DNA of 14,924 bases from Actinomycetota bacterium (GTDB lineage Bacteria > Actinomycetota > Actinomycetes > Nanopelagicales > Nanopelagicaceae): the NCBI GenBank assembly GCA_947381255.1, contig CANCUC010000006.1, positions 1 to 14,924 of the forward strand, given 5' to 3'. A model generated the notes under the pieces. It saw only the letters and a list, made by a program, of their open reading frames with translations. It searched no databases and was not told where the DNA came from. Numbering within the stretch: position 1 is the stretch's first letter; every line of letters begins with the position of its first letter. The translations under genes were made by a program, and so were the position numbers. Positions 7,492-13,879 of this stretch are shown in pieces.

Positions 7492-7595
7492 TAAAGGATC
7501 GGCTACTGCATGCATGCAGGGCCCGATTCTTGCTTGTCACCCCCGGATGATGCGTGCAACTTAAACGCTACCTATCCAATAAGGGGGAACAACCT
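7492..7595 (+). promoter_or_regulatory. Riboswitch expression platform and ribosome binding site
   Basis: The spacer between aptamer and start codon holds a hairpin at 7496-7529. The outer stem is GGATCGG/CCGATTC (7 bp, one G-T). The inner stem is the palindrome CTGCATGCATGCAG (7506-7519). A mildly T-rich TTGCTTGT follows. Further on, CCCCC (7540-7544) is complementary to the GGGGG of the Shine-Dalgarno (7583-7587, within AAGGGGGAA), which is 8 nt before TTG 7596. The same C-run within ACCCCCGG also nearly matches CCGGGGT at the 5' edge of the aptamer (7374-7380). A translational switch by hiding the Shine-Dalgarno is therefore possible. A terminator role for the first hairpin is the alternative. 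Confidence 0.5.
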
Positions 7596-8279
7596 TTGTC
7601 AGTTATTCATTGGCTCTTTAATGCACAAGTGCATTTTGGAAATAAATACACACAAGCAATTTACTGGAAAGAAATTATCGGAAACATTTTCGGGCTTGGC
7701 AGCGCGCTTCTCGGAATGCGTCGAAAGATGTGGGCATGGCCGATTGGGATTATCGGAAATGTCCTTCTCTTTACTCTCTTCATCGGAAGCATGTGGGATC
7801 CGCATCAGACCAGCCGTATCATGCTGGGTCAAGCTGGACGCCAACTCCTTCTCATCGCTGTCAGTCTGTACGGGTGGTGGCAATGGAGCCAAAATCGGAA
7901 GAGAGCTGGAAATGATGGCAAACCTCCAGTTCAAATTCGTTGGACCACAACAAATGAGAAGCTGGTGCTTATCCCAGCAACGATCGCCTTCTATTTCGCC
8001 ACATTCTTCACAATTACTGCAATCGGTGGGTCATGGAACGTAGCGGCAGATTCATGGATCTTTACCGGCACAGCTCTCGCAACATATGGACTAGCTCGTG
8101 GCTTTGTGGAGTTTTGGCTGGTTTGGATCGCAGTTGATGCTGTCGGAGTACCGCTAGATATTAGAGGCCACTATTACCCAACTGCGGCTATGTATGTCTT
8201 CTATGGGGCCTTCGTAATCTGGGGTTTTGTAGTCTGGCTGTTGGCAGCAAAGCGCGAGAAGGTTCCCGCGCTGGCGTAA
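7596..8279 (+). CDS. ribM: PnuC-family riboflavin transporter (RibM/PnuX type)
   Basis: This is a membrane transporter of the PnuC/SWEET-like fold. Control by an FMN riboswitch points to riboflavin as substrate, as for RibM of Streptomyces and PnuX of Corynebacterium. The protein has several hydrophobic segments and the family landmarks WPIGIIGNVLLF, YGWWQW and FWLVWIAVDAVGVPLDI. The start is taken as TTG 7596 (227 residues), because AAGGGGG lies 8 nt upstream and the N-terminus then matches the short amphipathic start of the family. GTG 7554 in the same frame would add 14 residues but has no Shine-Dalgarno. No riboflavin synthesis gene is nearby. Nicotinamide riboside transport is the alternative, made less likely by the riboswitch. 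Its stop is 40 bp before hisE. Confidence 0.88.
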   Translation: MSVIHWLFNAQVHFGNKYTQAIYWKEIIGNIFGLGSALLGMRRKMWAWPIGIIGNVLLFTLFIGSMWDPHQTSRIMLGQAGRQLLLIAVSLYGWWQWSQNRKRAGNDGKPPVQIRWTTTNEKLVLIPATIAFYFATFFTITAIGGSWNVAADSWIFTGTALATYGLARGFVEFWLVWIAVDAVGVPLDIRGHYYPTAAMYVFYGAFVIWGFVVWLLAAKREKVPALA

Positions 8280-8307
8280 TGTGACCCGAGATTCCATAGG
8301 CTCCACT

Positions 8308-8313
8308 TAGAAT
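8308..8313 (+). promoter_or_regulatory. Candidate -10 box of a leaderless hisE promoter
   Basis: TAGAAT ends 6 nt before the hisE ATG at 8320, inside the 40-bp gap after the transporter gene. There is no Shine-Dalgarno and no clear -35. It would free hisEG from riboswitch control. Confidence 0.55.
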
Positions 8314-8319
8314 AGAGCC

Positions 8320-8583
8320 ATGAAATCTTTTGATGATTTGTGGATTGAGCTTTCAGAGAAGTCTGTTACACGTCCTGAAGGCTCATCCACGGTCATAGCC
8401 CTAGATGCGGGCATCCATGCGATGGGCAAAAAAATCATTGAGGAGGCGGGGGAGGTCTGGCTCGCCGCTGAACACGAGAGCGATGAAGCGCTAGCCCTTG
8501 AAATTTCCCAACTGCTCTATCGCCTCCAAGTTCTGATGTTGGCGCGTGGAATAACACCTCAAGATATATACAAGGTTCTCTAG
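8320..8583 (+). CDS. hisE: Phosphoribosyl-ATP pyrophosphatase HisE
   Basis: HisE hydrolyses phosphoribosyl-ATP to phosphoribosyl-AMP and pyrophosphate, the second step of histidine synthesis. It is an 87-residue, all-alpha, MazG-like enzyme of normal length. Residues 41-47, EEAGEVW, carry the Mg2+-binding glutamates. HALGKK-type residues appear as HAMGKK at 33-38, and EISQLLYRLQVLM follows at 61-73. The sequence is very close to the M. tuberculosis type (GKK-EEAGEVWLAAEHES, EISQLLY). It is not fused to HisI, as is usual in actinobacteria. hisG follows after 15 bp and carries out the step before, so the two are probably one transcript driven by the leaderless promoter upstream. Confidence 0.97.
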   Translation: MKSFDDLWIELSEKSVTRPEGSSTVIALDAGIHAMGKKIIEEAGEVWLAAEHESDEALALEISQLLYRLQVLMLARGITPQDIYKVL

Positions 8584-8598
8584 GTAATAGGTGGAATG

Positions 8599-9444
8599 AT
8601 GCTAAAAGTCGCGATTCCCAATAAAGGTTCACTCTCTGATTCTGCTATCGCAATGCTTAAAGAGGCAGGTTACCGCCAACGGAGTGATGCTCGAGATCTC
8701 ACCTTGATTGATCCGGAGAATGAGATTGAGTTTTACTACTTAAGACCTAGAGATATAGCCCTCTATGTTGCTAGTGGCGAACTTGAAGTTGGAATTACTG
8801 GCCGTGATCTTTTGATTGATAGCGGAGCGAAAGCGGAAGAGATTTTGGCTCTCGATTTCGGTAAGAGCACCTTTCGATTTGCCGCCCCAATTGGCACTTC
8901 TTATACCGAGGCAGATCTTTCGGGAAAGCGAGTTGCGACCGCCTACCCGGGCTTGGTTGCAAATCATTTCGAATCTACTGGCGTAAAGGTTGAGGTAGTT
9001 CGACTTGATGGTGCAGTGGAGAGCTCGGTGAGACTTGGTGTTGCAGATGTTATCGCCGACGTCGTTTCAACCGGTGGCACCCTCCGCCAAGCAGGTTTGG
9101 CAATCTTTGGTGATCCGATCTTACATAGTGAGGCAATCTTGATTGAACGTCCTGCGGTTGTTCGTTCAGCCGAGGTGGAAACTTTGCTACGACGTTTGCA
9201 GGGAGTTGTTATTGCACGTCAGTATGTTCTGGTTGATTACGATGTTAAGTCAGAGTATTTAGATGCCGCTTGTGCACTTACACCTGGCATTGAATCTCCA
9301 ACAATCTCACCACTTCAACGTAGTGATTGGAATGCGGTGCGTGCGATGGTTAAACGCAGCGATATCAATCGCATTATGGATGATTTGTGGAGAGTTGGAG
9401 CACGAGGAATATTGGTAACTGACATACACGCCTGTCGTTTGTAA
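8599..9444 (+). CDS. hisG: ATP phosphoribosyltransferase HisG (long form)
   Basis: HisG condenses ATP with PRPP, the first and feedback-controlled step of histidine synthesis. At 281 residues it is the long, self-contained form: two catalytic lobes plus a C-terminal ACT-like histidine-binding domain, so no HisZ partner is needed. Visible landmarks are VAIPNKGSLS (4-13), ELEVGITGRDL (61-71), the PRPP-loop segment DVVSTGGTLR (154-163) and, in the regulatory domain, ALTPGIESPTISPL (226-239). ATG 8599 is preferred because MLKVAIPNKG matches the actinobacterial N-terminus and AGGTGG (8589-8594) is 4 nt upstream. ATG 8596 would add one Met and leave only one base of spacing. It converges with serB, with four bases between stops. 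Confidence 0.97.
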   Translation: MLKVAIPNKGSLSDSAIAMLKEAGYRQRSDARDLTLIDPENEIEFYYLRPRDIALYVASGELEVGITGRDLLIDSGAKAEEILALDFGKSTFRFAAPIGTSYTEADLSGKRVATAYPGLVANHFESTGVKVEVVRLDGAVESSVRLGVADVIADVVSTGGTLRQAGLAIFGDPILHSEAILIERPAVVRSAEVETLLRRLQGVVIARQYVLVDYDVKSEYLDAACALTPGIESPTISPLQRSDWNAVRAMVKRSDINRIMDDLWRVGARGILVTDIHACRL

Positions 9445-9448
9445 AACC

Positions 9449-10084
9449 TCAAGCAATTAGCTCTAAAACCTTGGCCAGATTTCCATCATCTATCTTGGCT
9501 TGAGCAAATTCTCGAACGACCGGTTTTGCATTAAAGGCAATGCTCATTCCAGCAATAGCCATCATCCCTAAGTCATTTGCTCCATCACCAATAGCAACAG
9601 TCTGGTTCAGAGGAATGTCTAGTTTTTCTGCCAGTTCCTGGAGATAATCTGCCTTCGCCTGGCGATCGATAATCTGACCAATGGTCTTGCCAGTCAATTT
9701 TCCATCAGTAATTTCTAGCAAGTTAGCCTTGAAATAATCGATGCCTTCGGCATCTAGGAGGGGAGCGATAACATTTTCAAAACCGCCTGAAACAATGGCC
9801 ACACAGTGACCTGCGGCGTGAAGACCTTCAACCATCTCGCGGGCACCAATAGATAGAGAAATCTCAGAACGAACTTCGCTTAAAATACTTTCAGATAAGC
9901 CCTCTAAGAGTGCCACGCGACGAGCAAGGGATTCCTTAAAATCGATCTCACCGCGCATTGATAGTTCAGTTATGGCAGCGACTTCGAAACCTACGCCAGC
10001 GTGATTCGCGAGCAGGTCAATCACCTCTTGTTGAATAAAGGTGGAGTCCATATCCAACAAGATCAACTTCCGATCTGAAGGCAC
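9449..10084 (-). CDS. serB: Phosphoserine phosphatase SerB, catalytic domain only
   Basis: This HAD-family enzyme removes phosphate from L-3-phosphoserine, the last step of serine synthesis. The 211 residues cover the catalytic fold alone. Motif I is DMDST at 11-15 (nucleophile Asp11, acid/base Asp13), motif II is VSGGF at 98-102, Lys144 is in RQAKAD, and motif III is GDGANDLGM at 166-174. AITELSMRGEIDF and AFNAKPVVRE are close to the actinobacterial SerB2 sequence. SerB2 of M. tuberculosis has ACT domains fused at its N-terminus. Here the ACT part is a separate gene just upstream. The GTG start at 10084 shares its G with the upstream stop (TAGTG), so translation is probably coupled. The N-terminus begins immediately before the catalytic domain (PSDRKLILLDMDST). 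Confidence 0.94.
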   Translation of the reverse strand: MPSDRKLILLDMDSTFIQQEVIDLLANHAGVGFEVAAITELSMRGEIDFKESLARRVALLEGLSESILSEVRSEISLSIGAREMVEGLHAAGHCVAIVSGGFENVIAPLLDAEGIDYFKANLLEITDGKLTGKTIGQIIDRQAKADYLQELAEKLDIPLNQTVAIGDGANDLGMMAIAGMSIAFNAKPVVREFAQAKIDDGNLAKVLELIA

Positions 10085-10356
10085 TAATTTGAATCCTCTT
10101 CTGAGTAGTCGATAGCGACATCGACTCCTTGCTGAGCGCCAAATTGATTGAGATCCTCTTCAATGGCCAAGACATGGGCTGGGTCACATGAAATCAAAAT
10201 TCCCAAGATAAGACGGCCTCGCAGGGAAATTTTCTGCTTCTCCTCGATCTTTAATGAGAAGGGTGCTAAGACGTTTAAGAGTGCCTCTTCCAATCCTTCG
10301 CGCTCGGCGGCCGAGAGAAGGATTAGGGCGGTAAATTTTGATTGATCGAGAGCCAT
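10084..10356 (-). CDS. Free-standing ACT-domain protein matching the N-terminus of SerB2
   Basis: This 90-residue protein resembles the single ACT domain placed before the HAD domain in actinobacterial SerB2. KFTALILLSAAE corresponds to the first strand, EGLEEALLNVLAPFSLKIEE to the first helix and next strand, and ISLRGRLILGILISC to the RHRLTLGVLVCC-type strand pair. It ends in VDVAIDYSEEDSN, just where SerB2 passes into its HAD linker. In SerB2, ACT domains bind serine and control the phosphatase. The usual DxPG turn of amino-acid-binding ACT domains is EREG here, so ligand binding is uncertain. It precedes serB with a one-base overlap (TAGTG). The pair probably makes two chains that act together. 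The domain assignment is confident; the trans-regulatory role is inferred. Confidence 0.8.
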   Translation of the reverse strand: MALDQSKFTALILLSAAEREGLEEALLNVLAPFSLKIEEKQKISLRGRLILGILISCDPAHVLAIEEDLNQFGAQQGVDVAIDYSEEDSN

Positions 10357-10363
10357 GTAGCGA

Positions 10364-10369
10364 AGATTA
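10364..10369 (-). promoter_or_regulatory. Candidate -10 box for the ACT-serB operon
   Basis: On the minus strand TAATCT ends 7 nt before the ATG at 10356. There is no Shine-Dalgarno. It faces the ABC ATPase promoter within a 50-bp divergent gap, so the two promoters must share or overlap upstream contacts. Confidence 0.5.
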
Positions 10370-10392
10370 GCGTCTAGGCCGGCATAAGCGGG

Positions 10393-10398
10393 TATCTT
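10393..10398 (+). promoter_or_regulatory. Candidate -10 box for the ABC ATPase-uppP-DUF554 operon
   Basis: TATCTT lies 8 nt before the GTG start at 10407, giving a leaderless or nearly leaderless transcript. It shares the short divergent gap with the serB-side promoter. Confidence 0.4.
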
Positions 10399-10406
10399 TC
10401 ACCCTT

Positions 10407-11195
10407 GTGAAGCCGGTATTGGAAGTTAAGAACGCTTCGGTGGTGCGCGGGGACAGAACTATTTTAGGCCCTCTCTCCTGGACTGTTCAGGTAGGAGACC
10501 GTTGGGTTGTACTTGGTCCTAATGGAGCTGGAAAGAGCACGCTCTTCTCACTGGTCGGATCGCTAATACATCCCACTAGCGGTGAAGTGGAGATATTGGA
10601 ATCCCCAATGGGAAAGACCGATGTATTTGAATTGCGTCCACGGATTGGAATGACATCCACAAGTATCGTCGAATTGATTCCTGAAGATGAGTCTGTTCTG
10701 GATGTTGTCATGACTTCGGCATATGCGATTGTCGGACGTTGGCAAGAAACATATGACCTTTGGGATGAATCCAGAGCGCTGAGTTTGCTTACAATCCTTG
10801 GAGTTAGAGAGCTTAAGGATCGCACTTTTGGCACGCTAAGTGAGGGTGAGAAGAAGCGGGTGCAGATTGCCAGAGCGCTCATGCCAAATCCAGAACTCTT
10901 ACTCTTGGATGAACCGGCTGCAGGTTTGGATCTTGGTGGACGCGAAGATCTTCTTCGTAGATTGAACAATTTAGCTGTAGATCCGCTCAGCCCAGCGACA
11001 ATAATTGTCACACACCATGTCGAAGAGATTCCCCAAGGAAGCACACACTGTCTGCTACTTAACGATGGACTTGTTGTAGCCCAAGGTGGGATTGACGAGG
11101 TCTTAACCTCTGAAAATCTCTCGTTGGCATATGGAATCGATGTAAGGATTCAAAAGGAAGGCGGGAGATATTTCGCCCGTGCCAACGAGAGGTAG
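10407..11195 (+). CDS. Orphan ABC-type ATPase
   Basis: This is an ATP-binding cassette protein of 262 residues. Walker A is GPNGAGKST (37-45), the signature is LSEGEKKRVQIARAL (144-158), Walker B is LLLLDEP (164-170), and the H-loop is THHVEE (202-207). The usual Q-loop glutamine is not apparent: the region reads RIGMTSTSIVELIP (79-92). No membrane segment is present and no permease or binding protein is nearby, so the partner is unknown. A similar ABC ATPase lies next to serB2 in M. tuberculosis, so the neighbourhood looks conserved beyond this lineage. It may serve a distant permease or have a non-transport role, as in the ModF/YlmA-like group it resembles. The GTG start at 10407 is favoured by MKPVLEVKNASV. 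uppP follows after 8 bp. Confidence 0.88.
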   Translation: MKPVLEVKNASVVRGDRTILGPLSWTVQVGDRWVVLGPNGAGKSTLFSLVGSLIHPTSGEVEILESPMGKTDVFELRPRIGMTSTSIVELIPEDESVLDVVMTSAYAIVGRWQETYDLWDESRALSLLTILGVRELKDRTFGTLSEGEKKRVQIARALMPNPELLLLDEPAAGLDLGGREDLLRRLNNLAVDPLSPATIIVTHHVEEIPQGSTHCLLLNDGLVVAQGGIDEVLTSENLSLAYGIDVRIQKEGGRYFARANER

Positions 11196-11203
11196 GGGAG
11201 ACG

Positions 11204-12064
11204 ATGTTTCATTTCACATTCTTGCAAGCAGGTATAACCGGCTTGATTCAGGGAATCACCGAGCTCTTTCCAATCTCGAGTTTAGGTCATTCAGTCTTAG
11301 TTCCAGCTTGGCTCGGAGGTTCTTGGCGGGCCTTCTCAGATACCCCCCAATATCTTTTAGTAGCCGTCGCCATGCACCTAGCAAGTGCGATCGCTCTCTT
11401 TATAGTTTTTGCACCGAGATGGATTGAGATTCTTAAATCGCTTCTCTCGTGGAGAAAGCACGCGCCTGCATTCAAAATTTTCTGGCTTCTGGTTCTGGGA
11501 ACAATTCCTGTTGCACTCATTGGATTGGCTTTCAACGGATTCTTCCAGCGTAATTTTCAAAAGCCTCTTAGTGCGGCAATTTTCCTCACCATCAATGGAG
11601 CGATCTTGCTCGGCACAGAGCGTCTAACCTCACGGAGGCATACACATTCTGTTCCGAACGATCAGAATCTTGCCATCGTAGAACGCGTCTCTCCAGGTCA
11701 AGCAGTCGTCATTGGAGTTGGACAAAGCGCCGCGCTCTTCGCCGGAATTAGTCGTTTTGGAATCACCGTTTCATTTGGGATGCTCCGTGGACTCTCGCGT
11801 TCAGTAGCGGCCGATTTCGCATTCCTACTCTCATTTCCCGTGATTCTTGGAGCATCAATCGTCAAACTTCCGAAGCTTGGCAATGGAGAGTTGGCCGGCT
11901 CCTACGGAGCCCTTACCTTTGGAGCAGCAGTAGCGTTCGTTGCGACAATTTTCTCTGTTCGCGTTCTTACACGTTGGTTTAAAACAAATTCCTTGCGTCC
12001 CTTTGCCTACTACTGCCTACTTGTTGGAGTTATCTCAATCATTAAGTTCGGTCTTATTAACTAA
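11204..12064 (+). CDS. uppP: Undecaprenyl-diphosphatase UppP/BacA-like membrane protein
   Basis: Members dephosphorylate undecaprenyl pyrophosphate, recycling the lipid carrier of peptidoglycan synthesis in the cytoplasmic membrane, and can give bacitracin resistance. The protein has 286 residues with multiple membrane spans. The first catalytic stretch is QGITELFPISSLGHS (16-30), keeping the Glu20, Ser25-Ser26 and His29 positions. The second is GQSAALFAGISRFGIT (173-188), with Arg184 kept. The usual PGISRSG is AGISRFG, a change of a conserved Pro and Ser. VAMHLASAIALF and AFLLSFPVILGAS match other family blocks. The Shine-Dalgarno GGGGAG (11195-11200) is well placed before ATG 11204. The stop overlaps the next start (TAATG). 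The family is sure. Activity is likely but not certain given the two changes. Confidence 0.9.
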   Translation: MFHFTFLQAGITGLIQGITELFPISSLGHSVLVPAWLGGSWRAFSDTPQYLLVAVAMHLASAIALFIVFAPRWIEILKSLLSWRKHAPAFKIFWLLVLGTIPVALIGLAFNGFFQRNFQKPLSAAIFLTINGAILLGTERLTSRRHTHSVPNDQNLAIVERVSPGQAVVIGVGQSAALFAGISRFGITVSFGMLRGLSRSVAADFAFLLSFPVILGASIVKLPKLGNGELAGSYGALTFGAAVAFVATIFSVRVLTRWFKTNSLRPFAYYCLLVGVISIIKFGLIN

Positions 12065-12798
12065 TGTTTGTAGGAATAGGCACAGTAATAAATGTAGCGA
12101 CGATCGTTTTCGGCTCATCGCTAGGCATGCTCGGTGGAGCGCGCTTTCCTGAGAAACTTCGGATATTAATTACAGATGTGTTGGGCTGTATTACCCTCAT
12201 AAATGCTGCCGATAATTTGCGCAGCGTCTGGGCTCACTCTTTCGTAAGCGCAGTTCCTAAGGGATGGACCACCCTTGGCACGCTCGCAGCTCTTATTATT
12301 GGTGGAGTAGTTGGCTATCTCCTCAAAATAGAACTCAGATTAGAAAGTTTCGGATCTGCTATTAAAGAGAGATTTGGAGCTAGGGATAAAGGCTCATTCC
12401 TTGAAGGATTCATGGCCGCATCTCTACTTTTTGCAATCGGTCCTCTAGCAATCTTGGGAAGCATCAGCGACGGTATGCACACCGGTATCCAACAATTAGT
12501 TCTCAAATCCACATTGGATGGATTTGCAGCCATGGCATTTGCGACAACCTTTGGATGGGGTGTTGCCTTCTCCGCGATTCCTGTGGCTATCTACCAATTC
12601 ACGTGGACCGGGATCGGATATTTCCTGGGAAATATTCTCACCGCATATCAGGTGCAATCACTGACGGCTGTGGGCGGCGTTATGCTCTTTGGAATTGGAC
12701 TTCGTCTTCTCAATATTAAATTCATCTCCATTGGAGATTTACTTCCCGCATTAATCTTTGCGCCGCTAGTTGCGCTAGCGGCGCATCAATTTATTTGA
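12064..12798 (+). CDS. DUF554 (YqgA/YdfK-like) membrane protein
   Basis: This is a 244-residue polytopic membrane protein of unknown function. It has about seven hydrophobic segments. The N-terminal MFVGIGTVINVATIVFGSSLGML, read in two parts as VGIGTVINV and FGSSLGML, resembles the usual opening of this family. IGPLAILGSISDGMHTG is the most conserved DUF554 block (GAMAILGSIQDG in relatives). The start overlaps the uppP stop by one base (TAATG), so it is probably translated after uppP by re-initiation. The last codons (APLVALAAHQF) contain a strong hairpin, likely the operon terminator. No substrate can be inferred. Co-transcription with an undecaprenyl diphosphatase gives only a weak hint of an envelope role. 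Confidence 0.88.
   Translation: MFVGIGTVINVATIVFGSSLGMLGGARFPEKLRILITDVLGCITLINAADNLRSVWAHSFVSAVPKGWTTLGTLAALIIGGVVGYLLKIELRLESFGSAIKERFGARDKGSFLEGFMAASLLFAIGPLAILGSISDGMHTGIQQLVLKSTLDGFAAMAFATTFGWGVAFSAIPVAIYQFTWTGIGYFLGNILTAYQVQSLTAVGGVMLFGIGLRLLNIKFISIGDLLPALIFAPLVALAAHQFI
12759..12785 (+). terminator. Hairpin terminator inside the 3' end of the DUF554 gene
   Basis: GCGCCGCTAG (12760-12769) and CTAGCGGCGC (12775-12784) form a perfect 10-bp GC-rich stem, extended by a T-A pair, with a 5-nt loop. ATCAATTTATTT follows on the plus strand, a modest T-rich tail. The two convergent genes have only three bases between their stops, so the terminator has been placed in coding sequence. It could also stop transcripts from the opposing dehydrogenase gene, although the tail in that direction is less T-rich. 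Confidence 0.7.
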
Positions 12799-12801
12799 TA
12801 T

Positions 12802-13857
12802 TTAGAAGGTAGATGCATCAATCACGAAGCGGTACTTAACGTCGCTTTGAACGGTGCGATCGTAAGCCTCGTTGATGTAATCCGCATTGATTACTTCCAC
12901 ATCACTGACAATGTTCTTCTCAGCACAGAAATCCAACATCTCTTGGATTTCTGGAAGTCCACCGATCATCGATCCCGCGAGGGAGCGGCGAAGACGGAGC
13001 AGGTTAAATGCTGTGACCTCATAAGGCTTTCCGGGTAAACCAATTACAACGAGAGTGCCATCGAGCTTAAGGAGACCGAGGTACTGGTTGATATCTAGTT
13101 CGGCAGAAACGGTGTTGAGGATCAAATCAAATGATTCCGCATTCTCTGCAAAGACCTTCGGATCTTTCGTCACGACGAAATGAGTGGCACCCATCGCCTT
13201 GGCATCTGTCTCCTTATTGGCCGAGTGCGAGAAGACTGTAACTTCAGCGCCCATGGCCGCAGCGAATTTAACGCCCATATGTCCCAAGCCGCCTAATCCG
13301 ATAACTCCCACTTTCATTCCCGGTCCAGCCTTCCAATGGCGTAGAGGGGAGTAGAGGGTTATTCCAGCGCAGAGCAGCGGTGCAACTCCAGCAAGTTCTA
13401 ATGAGGCGGGAACTTTAAGTGCATAATCTTGATCGATAACAAATTTGTTCGAATATCCACCTAGAGCAACTGTGGTGCCATCTCTTTCATAACCGTTATA
13501 GGTGCCGGTCATGCCTTTTTGACAGTACTGCTGTTGGCCAGCAAGACAGTTCTCGCATTCACGACATGAGTCGATGAAGACTCCAACGCCAACCGTGTCG
13601 CCCACAGCGAATTTGGTAACACCTGTTCCGACCGCAGATACCACACCGACAATTTCATGTCCCGGAACCATAGGGAAGATAGCCCCGCCCCACTCTTCAC
13701 GAGCCTGGTGAATATCTGAATGGCAGATTCCTGCATATTTGATATCAAAGGCGATATCTCCAGGACGGAGTTCGCGTCGGTTAAAGGTGTAAGGCACGAG
13801 TGGTGCCTGGGCTTCGAGAACTGCATATCCGCGGGTTTGTGAGTCAAAAGTTGTCAT
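12802..13857 (-). CDS. Zinc-dependent NADP(H) alcohol dehydrogenase (cinnamyl/YahK-like)
   Basis: This is a medium-chain dehydrogenase/reductase that interconverts alcohols and aldehydes. It has 351 residues. The catalytic zinc ligands are Cys45 (GICHSD), His67-Glu68 (PGHE) and Cys163 (LLCAGIT). The structural zinc ligands are Cys98, Cys101, Cys104 and Cys112. The Rossmann motif GLGGLG is at 187-192. FSHSANK at 209-215, with Ser where NAD-using enzymes have Asp, points to NADP(H). The sequence resembles the broad-range aldehyde reductase group (E. coli YahK, mycobacterial AdhC), so aldehyde detoxification is plausible. The true substrate is unknown. ATG 13857 is 23 bp downstream of the tRNA-Leu 3' end and has a leaderless-type -10. 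Read-through from the tRNA promoter is also possible. Confidence 0.93.
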   Translation of the reverse strand: MTTFDSQTRGYAVLEAQAPLVPYTFNRRELRPGDIAFDIKYAGICHSDIHQAREEWGGAIFPMVPGHEIVGVVSAVGTGVTKFAVGDTVGVGVFIDSCRECENCLAGQQQYCQKGMTGTYNGYERDGTTVALGGYSNKFVIDQDYALKVPASLELAGVAPLLCAGITLYSPLRHWKAGPGMKVGVIGLGGLGHMGVKFAAAMGAEVTVFSHSANKETDAKAMGATHFVVTKDPKVFAENAESFDLILNTVSAELDINQYLGLLKLDGTLVVIGLPGKPYEVTAFNLLRLRRSLAGSMIGGLPEIQEMLDFCAEKNIVSDVEVINADYINEAYDRTVQSDVKYRFVIDASTF

Positions 13858-13864
13858 GGAGGGA

Positions 13865-13870
13865 AAAGTA
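13865..13870 (-). promoter_or_regulatory. Candidate -10 box of a leaderless dehydrogenase promoter
   Basis: On the minus strand TACTTT ends 7 nt before the ATG at 13857. The spacer TCCCTCC is the opposite of a Shine-Dalgarno. Any -35 contact would fall inside the 3' part of the tRNA-Leu gene. Confidence 0.45.
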
Positions 13871-13879
13871 CCTTACTTG

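Noticed and set aside
7506..7519. CTGCATGCATGCAG as a protein-binding palindrome
   Set aside because: It is nested inside a longer hairpin between the aptamer and the ribosome binding site, so RNA structure is the simpler explanation.
7554..7595. GTG 7554 as the transporter start
   Set aside because: It adds 14 residues not expected for the family and has no Shine-Dalgarno, while TTG 7596 has AAGGGGG at a good distance. It cannot be fully excluded.
7510..8043. A 177-codon open frame overlapping the riboswitch tail and the transporter gene
   Set aside because: It lies in another frame of a well-supported membrane transporter and its translation resembles no family. It has no start signal and is a shadow frame.
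10487..11044. A 185-codon minus-strand open frame opposite the ABC ATPase
   Set aside because: The plus strand encodes a complete set of ABC motifs. The antisense translation is Ser/Arg-rich with no domain, as expected for a shadow.
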